This document shows, in pieces, positions 9,355-18,636 of a DNA stretch of 64,000 nucleotides (positions are counted from its first letter, which is position 1; each line of letters opens with the position of its first letter). The notes beneath the pieces are model-generated. The model ran no database searches. It was given only the letters and a program-made list of their open reading frames with translations, and was not told the origin of the DNA. The DNA is from Chitinophagaceae bacterium (lineage in GTDB: Bacteria; Bacteroidota; Bacteroidia; Chitinophagales; Chitinophagaceae): NCBI GenBank assembly GCA_019638625.1, contig JAHBTK010000002.1, positions 1-64,000 of the forward strand, in the 5' to 3' direction. The position numbers and the translations under genes are program-made.

Positions 9355-9386
9355 AAACCGCCCCGGTTAACCGGGGCGGTTTTTTT
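9355..9386 (+). terminator. Strong rho-independent terminator after etfBA
   Basis: AAACCGCCCCGG-TTAA-CCGGGGCGGTTT forms a 12-bp perfect stem followed by a T tract. Because the stem is symmetric it could also work on the other strand, but no gene there would use it. Confidence 0.9.
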
Positions 9387-9397
9387 CTTTGGTTCCG

Positions 9398-9428
9398 TTG
9401 AGTGCTTTATAAAATTCTTGTACATTCG
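9398..9428 (+). promoter_or_regulatory. Weak candidate promoter for the DUF151 gene
   Basis: TTG at 9398-9400, a 20-base spacer, then TACATTCG at 9421-9428, one base from TAnnTTTG. The predicted transcript would start about 5 bases before the ATG at 9439, so the leader would be very short. This also argues against the in-frame TTG at 9418 as start. Confidence 0.35.
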
Positions 9429-9438
9429 CAAACAGATT

Positions 9439-10029
9439 ATGAAGAAAATAGAACTGGAAATAGTAGCCCTATCACACAGTATTACGCAAACGCACTCTTA
9501 TGCGGTGGTTTTGGGAGAAACAAACGGGTTAAGACGCCTGCCGATTGTTATCGGCGGCTTTGAAGCTCAGGCCATTGCGGTGGCGCTGGAAAGAATGCAG
9601 CCCAGCAGACCACTCACGCACGATCTGATGAAAAACTTCATGATGGCTTTTAATGTGGAGTTGCACGAGATCATAATCAGTGATTTACAGGAAGGTATAT
9701 TTTATTCCAAACTGTTATGTAGCAACGAACACGACACCGTGGAAATAGACTCCCGCACATCAGATGCACTTGCGCTGGCAGTTCGTTTCGGATGCCCTAT
9801 TTATACATATGAACATATTCTTGAAAGTGCCGGTATCCTGATGGAAGATTCGGGGGAGAAGAAAAAGGAAAAAGAAGAAGGCGCGGTAAAAGAAACCAGT
9901 GCAGGCGAGAGCCTGAAAGACAAAACCCTGGAGGAGCTGAACCAGATGCTCAGTGAGGTGCTGGAACAGGAGGACTACCTGCGAGCCATCGCTATCAGGG
10001 ATGAGATCAATCATCGAAAAAAAGGCTGA
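9439..10029 (+). CDS. Bifunctional nuclease family (DUF151) protein with UVR-like tail
   Basis: A 196-residue cytoplasmic protein. Residues 1-130 match the DUF151/BFN family (KKIELEIVALSHS, RLPIVIGGFEAQAIA, SRTSDALALAVRFGCPIYT). A charged linker rich in Glu and Lys follows, then a UvrB/UvrC-type motif (LEELNQMLSEVLEQEDY, AIAIRDEINHRKK) at about 165-196. Proteins of this architecture are usual in Bacteroidota; a nuclease role is reported for plant and mycobacterial homologues but is not established here. It lies 42 bases before ispE and is probably co-transcribed with it. The ATG at 9439 is preferred over TTG at 9418. Confidence 0.88.
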   Translation: MKKIELEIVALSHSITQTHSYAVVLGETNGLRRLPIVIGGFEAQAIAVALERMQPSRPLTHDLMKNFMMAFNVELHEIIISDLQEGIFYSKLLCSNEHDTVEIDSRTSDALALAVRFGCPIYTYEHILESAGILMEDSGEKKKEKEEGAVKETSAGESLKDKTLEELNQMLSEVLEQEDYLRAIAIRDEINHRKKG

Positions 10030-10071
10030 CAGCCCTTCCGTTAGCAATACAAATAACTTCAAATATTTGCT

Positions 10072-10887
10072 TTGGTAGTTTTCCCCAACTGCAAAATCAA
10101 CCTGGGACTGAATATTACTTCCAAAAGACCCGATGGTTTTCACAACCTGGAAACGGTATTTTACCCGGTACAATGGACAGACGCACTCGAGGTGGTAAAA
10201 AGCGGCCAGGCTACAAAGCTTGGGTTATCGGGCATTGACATTCCGGGCGACCTGTCTGAAAATATCTGCCTGAAAGCGTTCAGGCTGCTGAAAAAGGATT
10301 TTCCGCAATTACCTGCGATAGATATTCATTTGCACAAAACCATTCCCGCCGGCGCAGGTTTGGGGGGCGGCTCAGCCGATGGTGCTTTTATGCTCACATT
10401 GCTGAACAAGAAATTCAATCTGCAACTGGATACATTGCAATTAACAGACTACGCCCGTCAACTGGGCAGTGATTGCCCGTTCTTTATTATTAACCAGCCC
10501 TGTTTTGCCGGCGGAAGAGGGGATTTACTGGAACCGCTGAAGCTACCCCTTGATAACTATTCGTTGCTGATCATTCATCCGGGCATCCATATAAATACAG
10601 CCTGGGCCTTCGCCCAAATTTCTCCGGCAATTCCGGATATATCTATACGCGAACTGATAGCACGACCGGTAGAAGAATGGAAGGAATTGTTAAAAAATGA
10701 TTTTGAAACTCCTGTTTTTCAATCATATCCCGCGATAAAAGCCATAAAACAAAAACTTTATCAAAATGGCGCAGTCTTTGCCGGCATGTCGGGCAGCGGT
10801 TCCTCCGTCTATGGAATTTTCCGGAAAGGAACTTTACCAGATCTCACCTTTGACAGTTCGTACCAGGTAAAAAGAATAGAAAACTGA
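10072..10887 (+). CDS. ispE: 4-(cytidine 5'-diphospho)-2-C-methyl-D-erythritol kinase
   Basis: A 271-residue GHMP kinase catalysing the ATP-dependent fourth step of the MEP isoprenoid pathway. The N-terminal FPNCKINLGL carries the conserved Lys, the GHMP glycine-rich motif PAGAGLGGGSADGAF is at about residues 92-106, and QLGSDCPFFI supplies the conserved Asp. The only workable start is TTG at 10072, giving the expected N-terminus MVVFPNCK; an in-frame TAA lies 18 bases upstream and no ATG or GTG lies between. Confidence 0.94.
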   Translation: MVVFPNCKINLGLNITSKRPDGFHNLETVFYPVQWTDALEVVKSGQATKLGLSGIDIPGDLSENICLKAFRLLKKDFPQLPAIDIHLHKTIPAGAGLGGGSADGAFMLTLLNKKFNLQLDTLQLTDYARQLGSDCPFFIINQPCFAGGRGDLLEPLKLPLDNYSLLIIHPGIHINTAWAFAQISPAIPDISIRELIARPVEEWKELLKNDFETPVFQSYPAIKAIKQKLYQNGAVFAGMSGSGSSVYGIFRKGTLPDLTFDSSYQVKRIEN

Positions 10888-10930
10888 CAGAATACTGACA
10901 ATTAATGTTTAACCACTAAATATTTCTTGC

Positions 10931-10938
10931 TAGTTTTG
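10931..10938 (+). promoter_or_regulatory. -7 element of the YceI gene promoter
   Basis: TAGTTTTG matches TAnnTTTG exactly, 22 bases before the ATG at 10960. Twenty bases upstream is GTTT (10907-10910) rather than a clean TTTG, so the -33 part is weak. Confidence 0.45.
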
Positions 10939-10959
10939 TGCCATCTTAAAAAAACAACA

Positions 10960-11604
10960 ATGAAAAAATCTATCTTCTCTCTGGTAGCTGTTGCAGCTAT
11001 TATTAGTTCCTGCAACCAAGCTCCGGATGCCGCTAAAGCTGAAACCGGCGAAAAACAAGATGTAGCCGTTGCCGATGGAGCTACCTATACGATCGATACC
11101 GCTGCCAGCTCCATTGGCTGGCTGGGTACCAAACCTATCGGACAGCACACAGGAGATTTTAAATTGGCTTCAGGTACCATCACAGTAGATAATGGTGCAG
11201 TATCAGCCGGCAGCTTTATAATTGATGCTACTTCTCTCCGCAATTTCGACCTGGAAAAAGACCCGGAATCACACGCTAAACTGGTAGGTCATCTTAAAAG
11301 CGACGACTTTCTGAACGTGGAAAAATATCCTACCGCCAGATTCGAAATTACCGGTGTAGAGGTTTTGCAGGATGATTCTACCGGAACGCATAAAGTAAGT
11401 GGTAACCTTACCCTCCGGGACAGCACAAAAAATGTGACATTTCCTGCCCGGTTAGTAGTAACGGAATCAGAGGTGACAGCAAATGCGAACTTCAATATTG
11501 ACAGAACACAATGGGGATTGTTTTACGGAAACGATCAATCGCGGGGAGATAACTTTATTCGCCCCGAGGTGAACCTGAATTTAGATATCAAAGCAAAAAA
11601 ATAA
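10960..11604 (+). CDS. YceI family lipoprotein
   Basis: A 214-residue lipoprotein. The signal peptide ends in the lipobox IISSC (Cys near residue 20), then a short Ala-rich linker, then a YceI domain (YTIDTAASSIGWLGTKPIG, HAKLVGHLKSDDFLNVEKYP, FEITGVEVL, VTFPARLVV). YceI domains are lipocalin-like beta barrels that can bind isoprenoid chains; the ligand here is unknown. An upstream frame to 10927 is rejected because the ATG at 10960 begins the signal peptide. It has its own promoter element and is followed by a terminator. Confidence 0.92.
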   Translation: MKKSIFSLVAVAAIISSCNQAPDAAKAETGEKQDVAVADGATYTIDTAASSIGWLGTKPIGQHTGDFKLASGTITVDNGAVSAGSFIIDATSLRNFDLEKDPESHAKLVGHLKSDDFLNVEKYPTARFEITGVEVLQDDSTGTHKVSGNLTLRDSTKNVTFPARLVVTESEVTANANFNIDRTQWGLFYGNDQSRGDNFIRPEVNLNLDIKAKK

Positions 11605-11621
11605 TTCCTTTGAAAACTAGT

Positions 11622-11653
11622 AAACCGGTTGTGGATAACAACCGGTTTTTTTT
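11622..11653 (+). terminator. Terminator after the YceI gene, twin of 51451-51482
   Basis: AAACCGGTTGT-GGATA-ACAACCGGTTT plus a T tract. The 11-bp stem and the left flank GAAAACTRGT are the same as at 51441-51477, but the loop is the reverse complement (GGATA here, TATCC there). Confidence 0.85.
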
Positions 11654-11747
11654 GTGTCCTGTCCGTTCCTCTCTGTTATGGTATTTTTTAAGTAATACCA
11701 GGCAATGTTCTTTTATCATTGGCGTTGCAGCAAGCTATCCCACGCCA

Positions 11748-13307
11748 TCATTTATTCCACCACAGGGGTGTTGCCGGGGAGTCCGGACCATCCAGCAGTG
11801 GCAGTGCGGCCTGCACAGCTTCCCCGTTTGACTGGTACTCCTGGGCCAGAAATACAAATCGTTTAACGATGCTGCCTGATGGCACCTGGGGATTATCTGA
11901 CTGTACTACGGGATATAATACCGGGTATCCGGTACGCCGGACTTCTGTCCATGCTTCTATACCATCCGGAAAAAGGGCCAGCCATTTTTGAGTGAGTATC
12001 TGTTGCCGCTGTTTTTCAGGGTCCGAGGAAAAAAGTACCGGAATATCAGCTACGGGCGGAGAATTCAGGTAATCTTCCGGTGGTGCCGGCATACTCGTAC
12101 CCTGAATATAATCGTTGATGGTGCTTCCGGTAATCCCCCACTGATGTAAGGAAGTAGCAATACCTTCTTCATACAGCTCTTTGGCGTCTCCTCCCATATT
12201 CCAGCCATTGAGGGCGCCTTCTGCCCGCAACAACCAGGCTTCCGCAGCATACATGACCGTTAGTTTGGTTTCAGCACCTTTGTCTACATGGTAACGGGGA
12301 CCAATATTGGAAAGGTTATTCCCCTGGTTCATGGGACTGGCAGTCAGTTGCGCAGAAGTAAGCCCGTTGCGAAGACTGGCATATTCACCGGTATTTACCG
12401 CAGGGCTGAAATACTCCTGCAGCCTGGGATCATTATACCCTTTCAGGTAACTGAAGATAGTAGCACTCATTCTGAAATTTCCCCAGGGAGACATAATGGC
12501 CAACCCATTGTGCGAAGTGGCATTTACATCCATAAACGCATCATCATCATTGGTGATCATAACGCCGGAGGCTACTGCTTTTTCCGCTTCCAGCCTGGCT
12601 TTATCCGGTTGAACGGCGGAAATACGTAAAGCCAGCCGCAACCTGAGAGTATTGCCCAGCTTTATCCATTTGCTGATATCACCGTGAAAAATGAGATCGC
12701 TGTTGCCGTAAGGCCTGCTGGACGGATCCGCATTCTTAAGGGTATTAACAGCTTCTTCCAGTAAAATGAACAGATCATTGTATACTGCTTCCTGGCTGTC
12801 GTAGGGAATTTTCAGTAATCCTTTTCCGGCTTCAAAATAAGGAACCGGTCCGAAGAAATCGGTATGTGAATGAAAAATATATACTTTCCAGATCTTGGCC
12901 ATGGCGTGTGCGGCCGGGTCAGTGTTTTCCGTTGCTTCCAGCACCAGTTTCAATGTTGGCCAGGAAACAGAGTACAAAGAAGACCATTGATAAAAGGTCC
13001 AGTCTTCCCTCAAAACAAAGCGATCGGTGGACTGGCCCGGCGAAACGGTAGCATAATACTGGCTCCAGTAGTCAGCGAACAGGGTACGCGCCAGTTGATA
13101 AATACCGGCATCGCTGTACAGTCCCTGGTACTGAGCCCTTGAAAAAGCCAGGGGAATGGTTGCCGGTGTGAGCTCGGAAAGCGTAGTAGGATCTGTATTG
13201 ATCTCTTCAAATCGCTTGGTGCAGCCTGTTAGTATCGTCATTCCCAGTATATAGAAAACGGCTGCATATATAATTTTTATACGGGTTCTGAATAATATAG
13301 TAAGCAT
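11748..13307 (-). CDS. SusD/RagB-type nutrient-binding lipoprotein
   Basis: A 519-residue surface lipoprotein that acts as the lid and ligand-binding partner of a SusC channel. The signal peptide ends in the lipobox ILTGC. The segments KRFEEINTDPTTL, IWKVYIFHSHTDFFGPVPY, YNDLFILLEEAVNTL, KWIKLGNTLRLRLALRI and ILTQKWLALFPDGIEAWTE are typical of the SusD-like group found with starch- and peptide-type transporters. It starts 17 bases after the SusC gene and is co-transcribed. The ligand is unknown because no glycosidase or peptidase gene is linked. Confidence 0.94.
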   Translation of the reverse strand: MLTILFRTRIKIIYAAVFYILGMTILTGCTKRFEEINTDPTTLSELTPATIPLAFSRAQYQGLYSDAGIYQLARTLFADYWSQYYATVSPGQSTDRFVLREDWTFYQWSSLYSVSWPTLKLVLEATENTDPAAHAMAKIWKVYIFHSHTDFFGPVPYFEAGKGLLKIPYDSQEAVYNDLFILLEEAVNTLKNADPSSRPYGNSDLIFHGDISKWIKLGNTLRLRLALRISAVQPDKARLEAEKAVASGVMITNDDDAFMDVNATSHNGLAIMSPWGNFRMSATIFSYLKGYNDPRLQEYFSPAVNTGEYASLRNGLTSAQLTASPMNQGNNLSNIGPRYHVDKGAETKLTVMYAAEAWLLRAEGALNGWNMGGDAKELYEEGIATSLHQWGITGSTINDYIQGTSMPAPPEDYLNSPPVADIPVLFSSDPEKQRQQILTQKWLALFPDGIEAWTEVRRTGYPVLYPVVQSDNPQVPSGSIVKRFVFLAQEYQSNGEAVQAALPLLDGPDSPATPLWWNK

Positions 13308-13323
13308 AACTCTTTTTTTTAGA

Positions 13324-16300
13324 TCAGAAATTAACTTTCAGGTGTAATCCCACGCTGCGGGTAGTAGGAATAGAGGAGTACTCAATTCCCTGGTTATTAC
13401 CAGTTCCCAGCGAAGATTCCGGATCAAAGTACCGGGCATTGTTTTTCAGGAAAAATAAATTCCGGCCGATCACAGAAACAGATGCGTTCTTAATGAACGT
13501 CTGATTATTGAAAACAGCATCCGGCAGCATGTAGGTCAGTGAGGCTTCCCGTAAACGAATGTTGGTGGCATCATAAGTAAACATCTCTCCTACGGAATTA
13601 CTGCCTAAAAATACCCAGTAAGCCTGCGGGCTGATAGTGATACTGTTATGGGTTCCATCTTCTAAAACGGAGTTGGGAATTACAAACCCGGTTTCCCTGT
13701 GTTCGGCTGTATAATCCGCTACGCCTTTTTCGGCCATTTTAGCCTGTGTGCCCGAAATTACTACACCACCTTTACGCTGGTCGATCTGAAAGGACAATGC
13801 CCAGTTTTTGTAGCGAAAGGAGTTAATGATACCTGCCGTCCAGTCGGGGTTAAAGTTTCCTACGTAGTGATTTTGCTGTGTATTGAGTAAAGGGATTCCA
13901 TTTTGGTTGACGATGATGCGTCCCTGATCATCCCGTCGCAGGCTGGAGGTATATAGTTCACCATACCGTTTACCTTCTTCCACTACTATTGATCCCATCG
14001 CCTGGGGGGAACTGAGCGGGGTTCTTGGCTGCAGGTCATCCAGGTAGATGACATAATTGCGATTGGTACCAAAGTTGAAAGCGATATTCCATTTGAAATG
14101 CCGCGTATCTACCGGCCGGCCGGTGAGCAACACTTCCCATCCTTTGTTCCTTATTTTTCCGGCATTGATAAAACGCGCAGCATAACCGGATGGGTCGGGT
14201 ACAGGAATGCGGAGCGTTTGATTAATAGTATAGGTATTGTAAAAAGTAACGTTACCGCTTAACCGGTTATTAAGCAGTCCGAAATCTACGCCTGCTTCGT
14301 AAGACCGGGTTTGCTCAGGCTTCAGTTCCGCATTGCGCAGTACCCGGTCGTAGACCAGGAAGCCGTTGTTACCGCCGGGGCCTATAGAATGCGCAGGTTT
14401 CAGTTGATTGAAGCCCGCCCCATTTCCTACATATGCATAGGAAGTACGCAGCTTAAGATAATTCACCCAGTTGGGCATCGCTACCATTTCACTGATGATA
14501 GCGCTAATGCCTGCGGAAGGGAAAAAATAGGAAGCATTATGAACCGGCAGGGTGGAATTCCAGTCGTTGCGTGCGGTCACATCAAGGAACAGGTAGTTTT
14601 TGAAGCTCAATTGCGCAGCGCCGAACACAGATTGTTTTTCCCAGCGACGGATAGGTGAAAACGGAAAATACCGGTTCTCAACGAATGTAAGCGCTACCGC
14701 ATTACTGCTTGAGAACAGGTTGGGTACGCGTAGTCCCTGGTTATTCAGCGTAGAACGTTCAAAGCTAAATTGCTCCAGGCTGGCGCCCAATGTAGCATTC
14801 AGTGAGAGGTCGTTCGAAAGATTTTTATTATACGTCAATATTACCTCATTGTTAAACTGCCGGTTACTTTCCTTATTCAATATATAATTGCCGTTTCCGG
14901 GAAAGTCGATCCAGTAGGTATTGTTATAATTTTTTTCTTCGCTTTTGTCAGTATAATAATCCAAGCTGCTTCTTACCAGCAGGTTCAGTGCGGGTGTAAT
15001 TTTCCACGTAAGTGCCGCCAGCCCTATAAAGCGGTTGCGATCCCTGCTATACAGGTTCCTGTACACGCTCCAGTAGGGATTTTGAAAGTTGGTCGTTCTC
15101 ATTGCCCAATATCTCTGCAGGAGGTCGCCACCGTCATTATATGCTTCAAAATCGCTGATATCATCCAACCGGATACTGCGCGGGAGCACATATAAAGTTG
15201 ACATTACCCTGTTGGCTGCACCGGATAGCGGCCGGTTTTCTATTCCTTCAACAATATAATTGGCTTTTACGTCCAGGGAGAGTTTATCGGATAGCCTGGT
15301 AGTTTGACGCAGATTAATATTATGCCGTTTATAAGCGTTATTGGGGACAATACCTTTGCTGAGATTATTACTATAGGAAAAATAAGTTTGCGATCTTTCA
15401 TTTCCCGCCGCTACAGATATTGTATTTACCAGTTCCGATCCTGTGTTGAAGAAATCTTTGACATTATTGGGTTGTGCATTATACGGCTGTGTTTTTCCGG
15501 TCCAGTCTGTTATGCTTTGTCCATCCATCCGCGGTCCCCAGGAGAAGTCACTGTCTATTCCAAAAATCCCATCAGTGCCTTGTCCGTATGTGTTTTGGAA
15601 ATTTGGATAGAATAAAGGGTTTTCAAGTGTATATGAACCGGATAGTTGTACATCCAATCCCTTTCCTGCTCTTCCTTTTTTAGTGGTAATCATCACCACA
15701 CCATTGGCGGCGTCAGATCCATACAATGCCGCCGCCGAGGCCCCGGTTAATATGCTCACAGATTCCACATCATCAGGATTTATGTTAGAGATACCATCTC
15801 CATTATCCCGTCCACCAAATAATGCCACATCGGCCGATGCTTTGGCGCTGTTATCAATTCTCACCCCGTCTACTACTATCAATGGCTGGTTGTTTCCATT
15901 AATGGAACGGTTGCCACGAAAAACAATTCGGTTGGAAGCCCCTGGTCCGGCGTTGGTTTTATTGATGGTTAAACCTGCCACTTTACCGTTCATGGCACTG
16001 GTAAGATTAGATTGCCGGCTGTCGCTCAGTTCATCCCCGTTCAGGTTTTGTGTGGCATATGTAAGCGACTTTTTTTGCCGGGTAAGCCCCAGAGCGGTCA
16101 CTACCACATTTTGTAGTTCATCGGCAGAAGGAGTCAGTAATACTTCTATCGCGGTTTTTCCCTCCAGCGGATAGGTAACTGTGTTATAACCTACCAATGA
16201 AATTTCCAGGGTAGTATTCGGATCAGTTACACGAAGCGAGAAACTGCCGTCCGATGCCGTTACAGTTCCGTTTTGTGTTCCTTTTTCTAAAACGGATATC

Positions 16301-16746
16301 CCTGCCTGGTAGGTAAGGATACCCCTGTTGTCCTGCAGCCGGACAACGCCTTTTATTTCGATGTCCAGGGTTTGTGGCTCCAGTCTGGACAATACGATCA
16401 GGTCATTGTCCATCATGTGGTAAGTGATGCTGGTGGCTTTCAGCAACACACTCATTACCTGTTGAATGGTTCCTTTGCGTATGTGTATTCTGCTGATAGG
16501 ATGAGTACCTGTAAGTAATTCATCGTTGTAAATAAACCGGTAGCTGCTGTTTTTTTGAATATGGGATAAAGCAGTCTTCAGGTTGGTATTCTTTAAATTG
16601 ATATCAATGAATTTTTGAGAATACCCCCTGGCAGACACCTGCATGGCAGAAACAAATAACAGGATGGATAGTAGCTTCATGATGATCAGGCACTTAAGGA
16701 AGACATACACGCCCCGTGCATGTTCTTGCGTTCCGTTTTTTTGCAT
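13324..16746 (-). CDS. SusC/RagA TonB-linked outer membrane transporter with STN domain
   Basis: A 1140-residue transporter. After the signal sequence (MKLLSILLFVSAMQVSARGYS) comes a secretin/TonB short N-terminal (STN) domain (FIDINLKNTNLKTALSHIQ onward), then a carboxypeptidase-regulatory-like domain, the plug with ALGLTRQKKSLTYATQNL and GASAAALYGSDAANGVV, and a large barrel ending in aromatic VNF. The STN domain implies signalling through FecR to the ECF sigma factor encoded just upstream. The ATG at 16746 was chosen because the longer frame begins with TTG and has no better signal. Confidence 0.95.
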   Translation of the reverse strand: MQKNGTQEHARGVYVFLKCLIIMKLLSILLFVSAMQVSARGYSQKFIDINLKNTNLKTALSHIQKNSSYRFIYNDELLTGTHPISRIHIRKGTIQQVMSVLLKATSITYHMMDNDLIVLSRLEPQTLDIEIKGVVRLQDNRGILTYQAGISVLEKGTQNGTVTASDGSFSLRVTDPNTTLEISLVGYNTVTYPLEGKTAIEVLLTPSADELQNVVVTALGLTRQKKSLTYATQNLNGDELSDSRQSNLTSAMNGKVAGLTINKTNAGPGASNRIVFRGNRSINGNNQPLIVVDGVRIDNSAKASADVALFGGRDNGDGISNINPDDVESVSILTGASAAALYGSDAANGVVMITTKKGRAGKGLDVQLSGSYTLENPLFYPNFQNTYGQGTDGIFGIDSDFSWGPRMDGQSITDWTGKTQPYNAQPNNVKDFFNTGSELVNTISVAAGNERSQTYFSYSNNLSKGIVPNNAYKRHNINLRQTTRLSDKLSLDVKANYIVEGIENRPLSGAANRVMSTLYVLPRSIRLDDISDFEAYNDGGDLLQRYWAMRTTNFQNPYWSVYRNLYSRDRNRFIGLAALTWKITPALNLLVRSSLDYYTDKSEEKNYNNTYWIDFPGNGNYILNKESNRQFNNEVILTYNKNLSNDLSLNATLGASLEQFSFERSTLNNQGLRVPNLFSSSNAVALTFVENRYFPFSPIRRWEKQSVFGAAQLSFKNYLFLDVTARNDWNSTLPVHNASYFFPSAGISAIISEMVAMPNWVNYLKLRTSYAYVGNGAGFNQLKPAHSIGPGGNNGFLVYDRVLRNAELKPEQTRSYEAGVDFGLLNNRLSGNVTFYNTYTINQTLRIPVPDPSGYAARFINAGKIRNKGWEVLLTGRPVDTRHFKWNIAFNFGTNRNYVIYLDDLQPRTPLSSPQAMGSIVVEEGKRYGELYTSSLRRDDQGRIIVNQNGIPLLNTQQNHYVGNFNPDWTAGIINSFRYKNWALSFQIDQRKGGVVISGTQAKMAEKGVADYTAEHRETGFVIPNSVLEDGTHNSITISPQAYWVFLGSNSVGEMFTYDATNIRLREASLTYMLPDAVFNNQTFIKNASVSVIGRNLFFLKNNARYFDPESSLGTGNNQGIEYSSIPTTRSVGLHLKVNF

Positions 16747-16922
16747 ACCTTTGATATAATAAGTTAAGAAATAGGATTGCCCCGCCGTCCATGGATGCGG
16801 CAATTCTGTACGTTGACTTTTCGGAGGGAGATGGTTCGAGCATCTCCCTTTTGTATTGATTCGTTGTTCGCTATGTCATATCCGTTGATTTATTTAGTTA
16901 GTAATGGTTGGTTTAAATCGGT
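16747..16922 (-). other. FecR-SusC intergenic region with a hairpin
   Basis: GGGAGATG and CATCTCCC (16826-16833 and 16841-16848) form an 8-bp stem around a 7-base loop. On the minus strand no T tract follows, so it is more likely a leader or stability hairpin for the SusC transcript than a terminator. No clear TAnnTTTG promoter was found between the hairpin and the SusC start. Confidence 0.4.
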
Positions 16923-17978
16923 TTACTTTCCAATAATAAGTTGGTCACCCTGTATCTCATAGTCGAAGCGATACGATAGCTGCAAGGCCCTTAATGTTTG
17001 TTCCAGGGTTTCCTTTTCGAGTATGCCGGAAAATCTTTTATCTTTTAATTTTTCATCTCTGAAATGAATGGCAACATTGAACCAGCCTTCCAGCCGGGTG
17101 GCCACATCGCCTAGTTTCTCATTGTCAAATTCAAGGCGGTTACACATCCAGGCAGTGTCTGACAGCAGGTTTGAATGTGTCTTTAATTCGGAGATAGTGT
17201 ATTCAATGGGTTGAATCCCCGGCTTACGGGATGCTGTATCCGGCACGGGTATCGCCGGGAAACCGTCTTTCCGTATGATAATTTTTTCATTGGGTTTTAG
17301 CAGGATTTTTCTTTCCGGGTCCTGTTTGGTGCTTAATTCTATTATCCCGCTTACCAGGGCAGCTTCCACCGTATTTTGATCAGGATAGGCTTTTACATTA
17401 AAAGATGTGCCCTTTACCCTGATGGCTACGGAAGAAGTGTGAATAATAAACGGTATTGTCTCATTTTTAACGACATCAAAAAAAGCTTCTCCTTCCAATA
17501 CTACTTCCCGCGTGGTTTTACCAAACCCCTGCTGGGTAAAAGAGAGCCGGCTTTTTCCGTTCATTTTCACTGTGCTTCCGTCCGGCAACTGCATATAGCG
17601 TATATCTGCAGCCTGTGTAACGATCTGCTCCGGGCTTTCCTGTTCTGCTGACGGATGCCGGGTTATATAAAACAGGACAGCTCCGGTAACAAGCACCAGG
17701 ATGGCTGCCACCCGCCACAAAGTTGAAAACCTGTGAATACGGGGCGTCGGCGCTTGCGGAACTTCTTCCTCCTCAATGGTGGTTTCTATCCTGTTCCAAA
17801 CAGCATCCGGCACTTTACACTCGGGTAATGAATGCAGGGGCGACGCCAGCAGTGTTTCTACCACAGCCGGGTGCATGTCCCCGGTCCGTAATAATTCTTC
17901 GAGTTCTTCCAGTTCCGAAACGCTGGCCTCACCATTGTCTTTTTTTGCCATCAACACCCATATCCGGTTGCTGCTCAT
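16923..17978 (-). CDS. FecR family anti-sigma factor
   Basis: A 351-residue inner-membrane regulator. A short cytoplasmic N-terminal part binds the sigma factor, a single membrane segment (LWRVAAILVLVTGAVLFYI) is near residues 87-105, and a periplasmic FecR domain follows (LPDGSTVKMNGKSRLSF, REVVLEGEAFFDV, VAIRVKGTSFNVKAY). The C-terminal DUF4974 domain (LEFDNEKLGDVATRLEGWF) is the part thought to contact the STN domain of the partner SusC. It lies between the sigma factor and SusC genes. Confidence 0.94.
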   Translation of the reverse strand: MSSNRIWVLMAKKDNGEASVSELEELEELLRTGDMHPAVVETLLASPLHSLPECKVPDAVWNRIETTIEEEEVPQAPTPRIHRFSTLWRVAAILVLVTGAVLFYITRHPSAEQESPEQIVTQAADIRYMQLPDGSTVKMNGKSRLSFTQQGFGKTTREVVLEGEAFFDVVKNETIPFIIHTSSVAIRVKGTSFNVKAYPDQNTVEAALVSGIIELSTKQDPERKILLKPNEKIIIRKDGFPAIPVPDTASRKPGIQPIEYTISELKTHSNLLSDTAWMCNRLEFDNEKLGDVATRLEGWFNVAIHFRDEKLKDKRFSGILEKETLEQTLRALQLSYRFDYEIQGDQLIIGK

Positions 17979-18042
17979 AGATATCAGTTTATGCCGTTTC
18001 TAATAGAACGCCATAAATGACATTTTACCCCTAAAAGGAAAA

Positions 18043-18636
18043 TTATTTTTTTTGCGCGGCCAATTTACTCCCGGGAAACTGGATGGTAACCGTTGAGTAG
18101 ATCCTTTTCAGTGCAATAGCCATCTGGCTTTCCACTGTTTTTATGCTGATATCCAATAACACGGCTATTTCCTTGTGTTTGAGCCCATCCTCTTTAGCCA
18201 GCTTAAAAATCAGTTTACATTTTGCCGGCAGGCAATTGATTGTTTGATTTATTGTTTGAAGGATTTCCCTGGTAATCAGCAATTCTTCAGGAGATTTGGC
18301 AAAATGATAATAAGGCTGGTAAACCTCTTCAAAAGAAAATTCCTTTGGCCTGCCGGTAGTTTTCCGGAGATAGGAAAAGCAATAATTACGGGTGGTAACA
18401 TATAAATACAATCGCAGGTTTTCTATGGCAGCCATTTCCTCCCGCTTCTGCCATACTTTCAGCAATATATCCCCAATAATTTCCTCAGCAACTTCCTTAG
18501 ACTTTACAATTGCATAGGCAAGTTGAAAAAGCCGGTCGCCCAGATGATCATACAACAAGCGAATAGCCCTGGAGTCGTTATTTTGTAGATATTCCTGTAC
18601 AGCTTTAAAATCCATAGCAGTGTTTTGAAGCACCAT
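18043..18636 (-). CDS. ECF RNA polymerase sigma factor
   Basis: About 197 residues. Region 2 is seen in LLYDHLGDRLFQLAYAIVK and EEIIGDILLKVWQKRE, region 4 in INCLPAKCKLIFKLAKEDG and HKEIAVLLDISIKTVESQM. It is first in the order sigma, FecR, SusC, SusD, the standard cell-surface signalling arrangement; substrate binding at SusC would free it to transcribe the SusCD genes. ATG at 18636 is used; ATG at 18615 (MDFKAVQEYL) is equally possible, and the GTG at 18642 is less likely. Confidence 0.93.
   Translation of the reverse strand: MVLQNTAMDFKAVQEYLQNNDSRAIRLLYDHLGDRLFQLAYAIVKSKEVAEEIIGDILLKVWQKREEMAAIENLRLYLYVTTRNYCFSYLRKTTGRPKEFSFEEVYQPYYHFAKSPEELLITREILQTINQTINCLPAKCKLIFKLAKEDGLKHKEIAVLLDISIKTVESQMAIALKRIYSTVTIQFPGSKLAAQKK

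Noticed and set aside
16826..16848. Hairpin as terminator of the sigma-FecR transcript
   Set aside because: The T tract is on the wrong side for the minus strand; it is reported only as a hairpin in the intergenic region.
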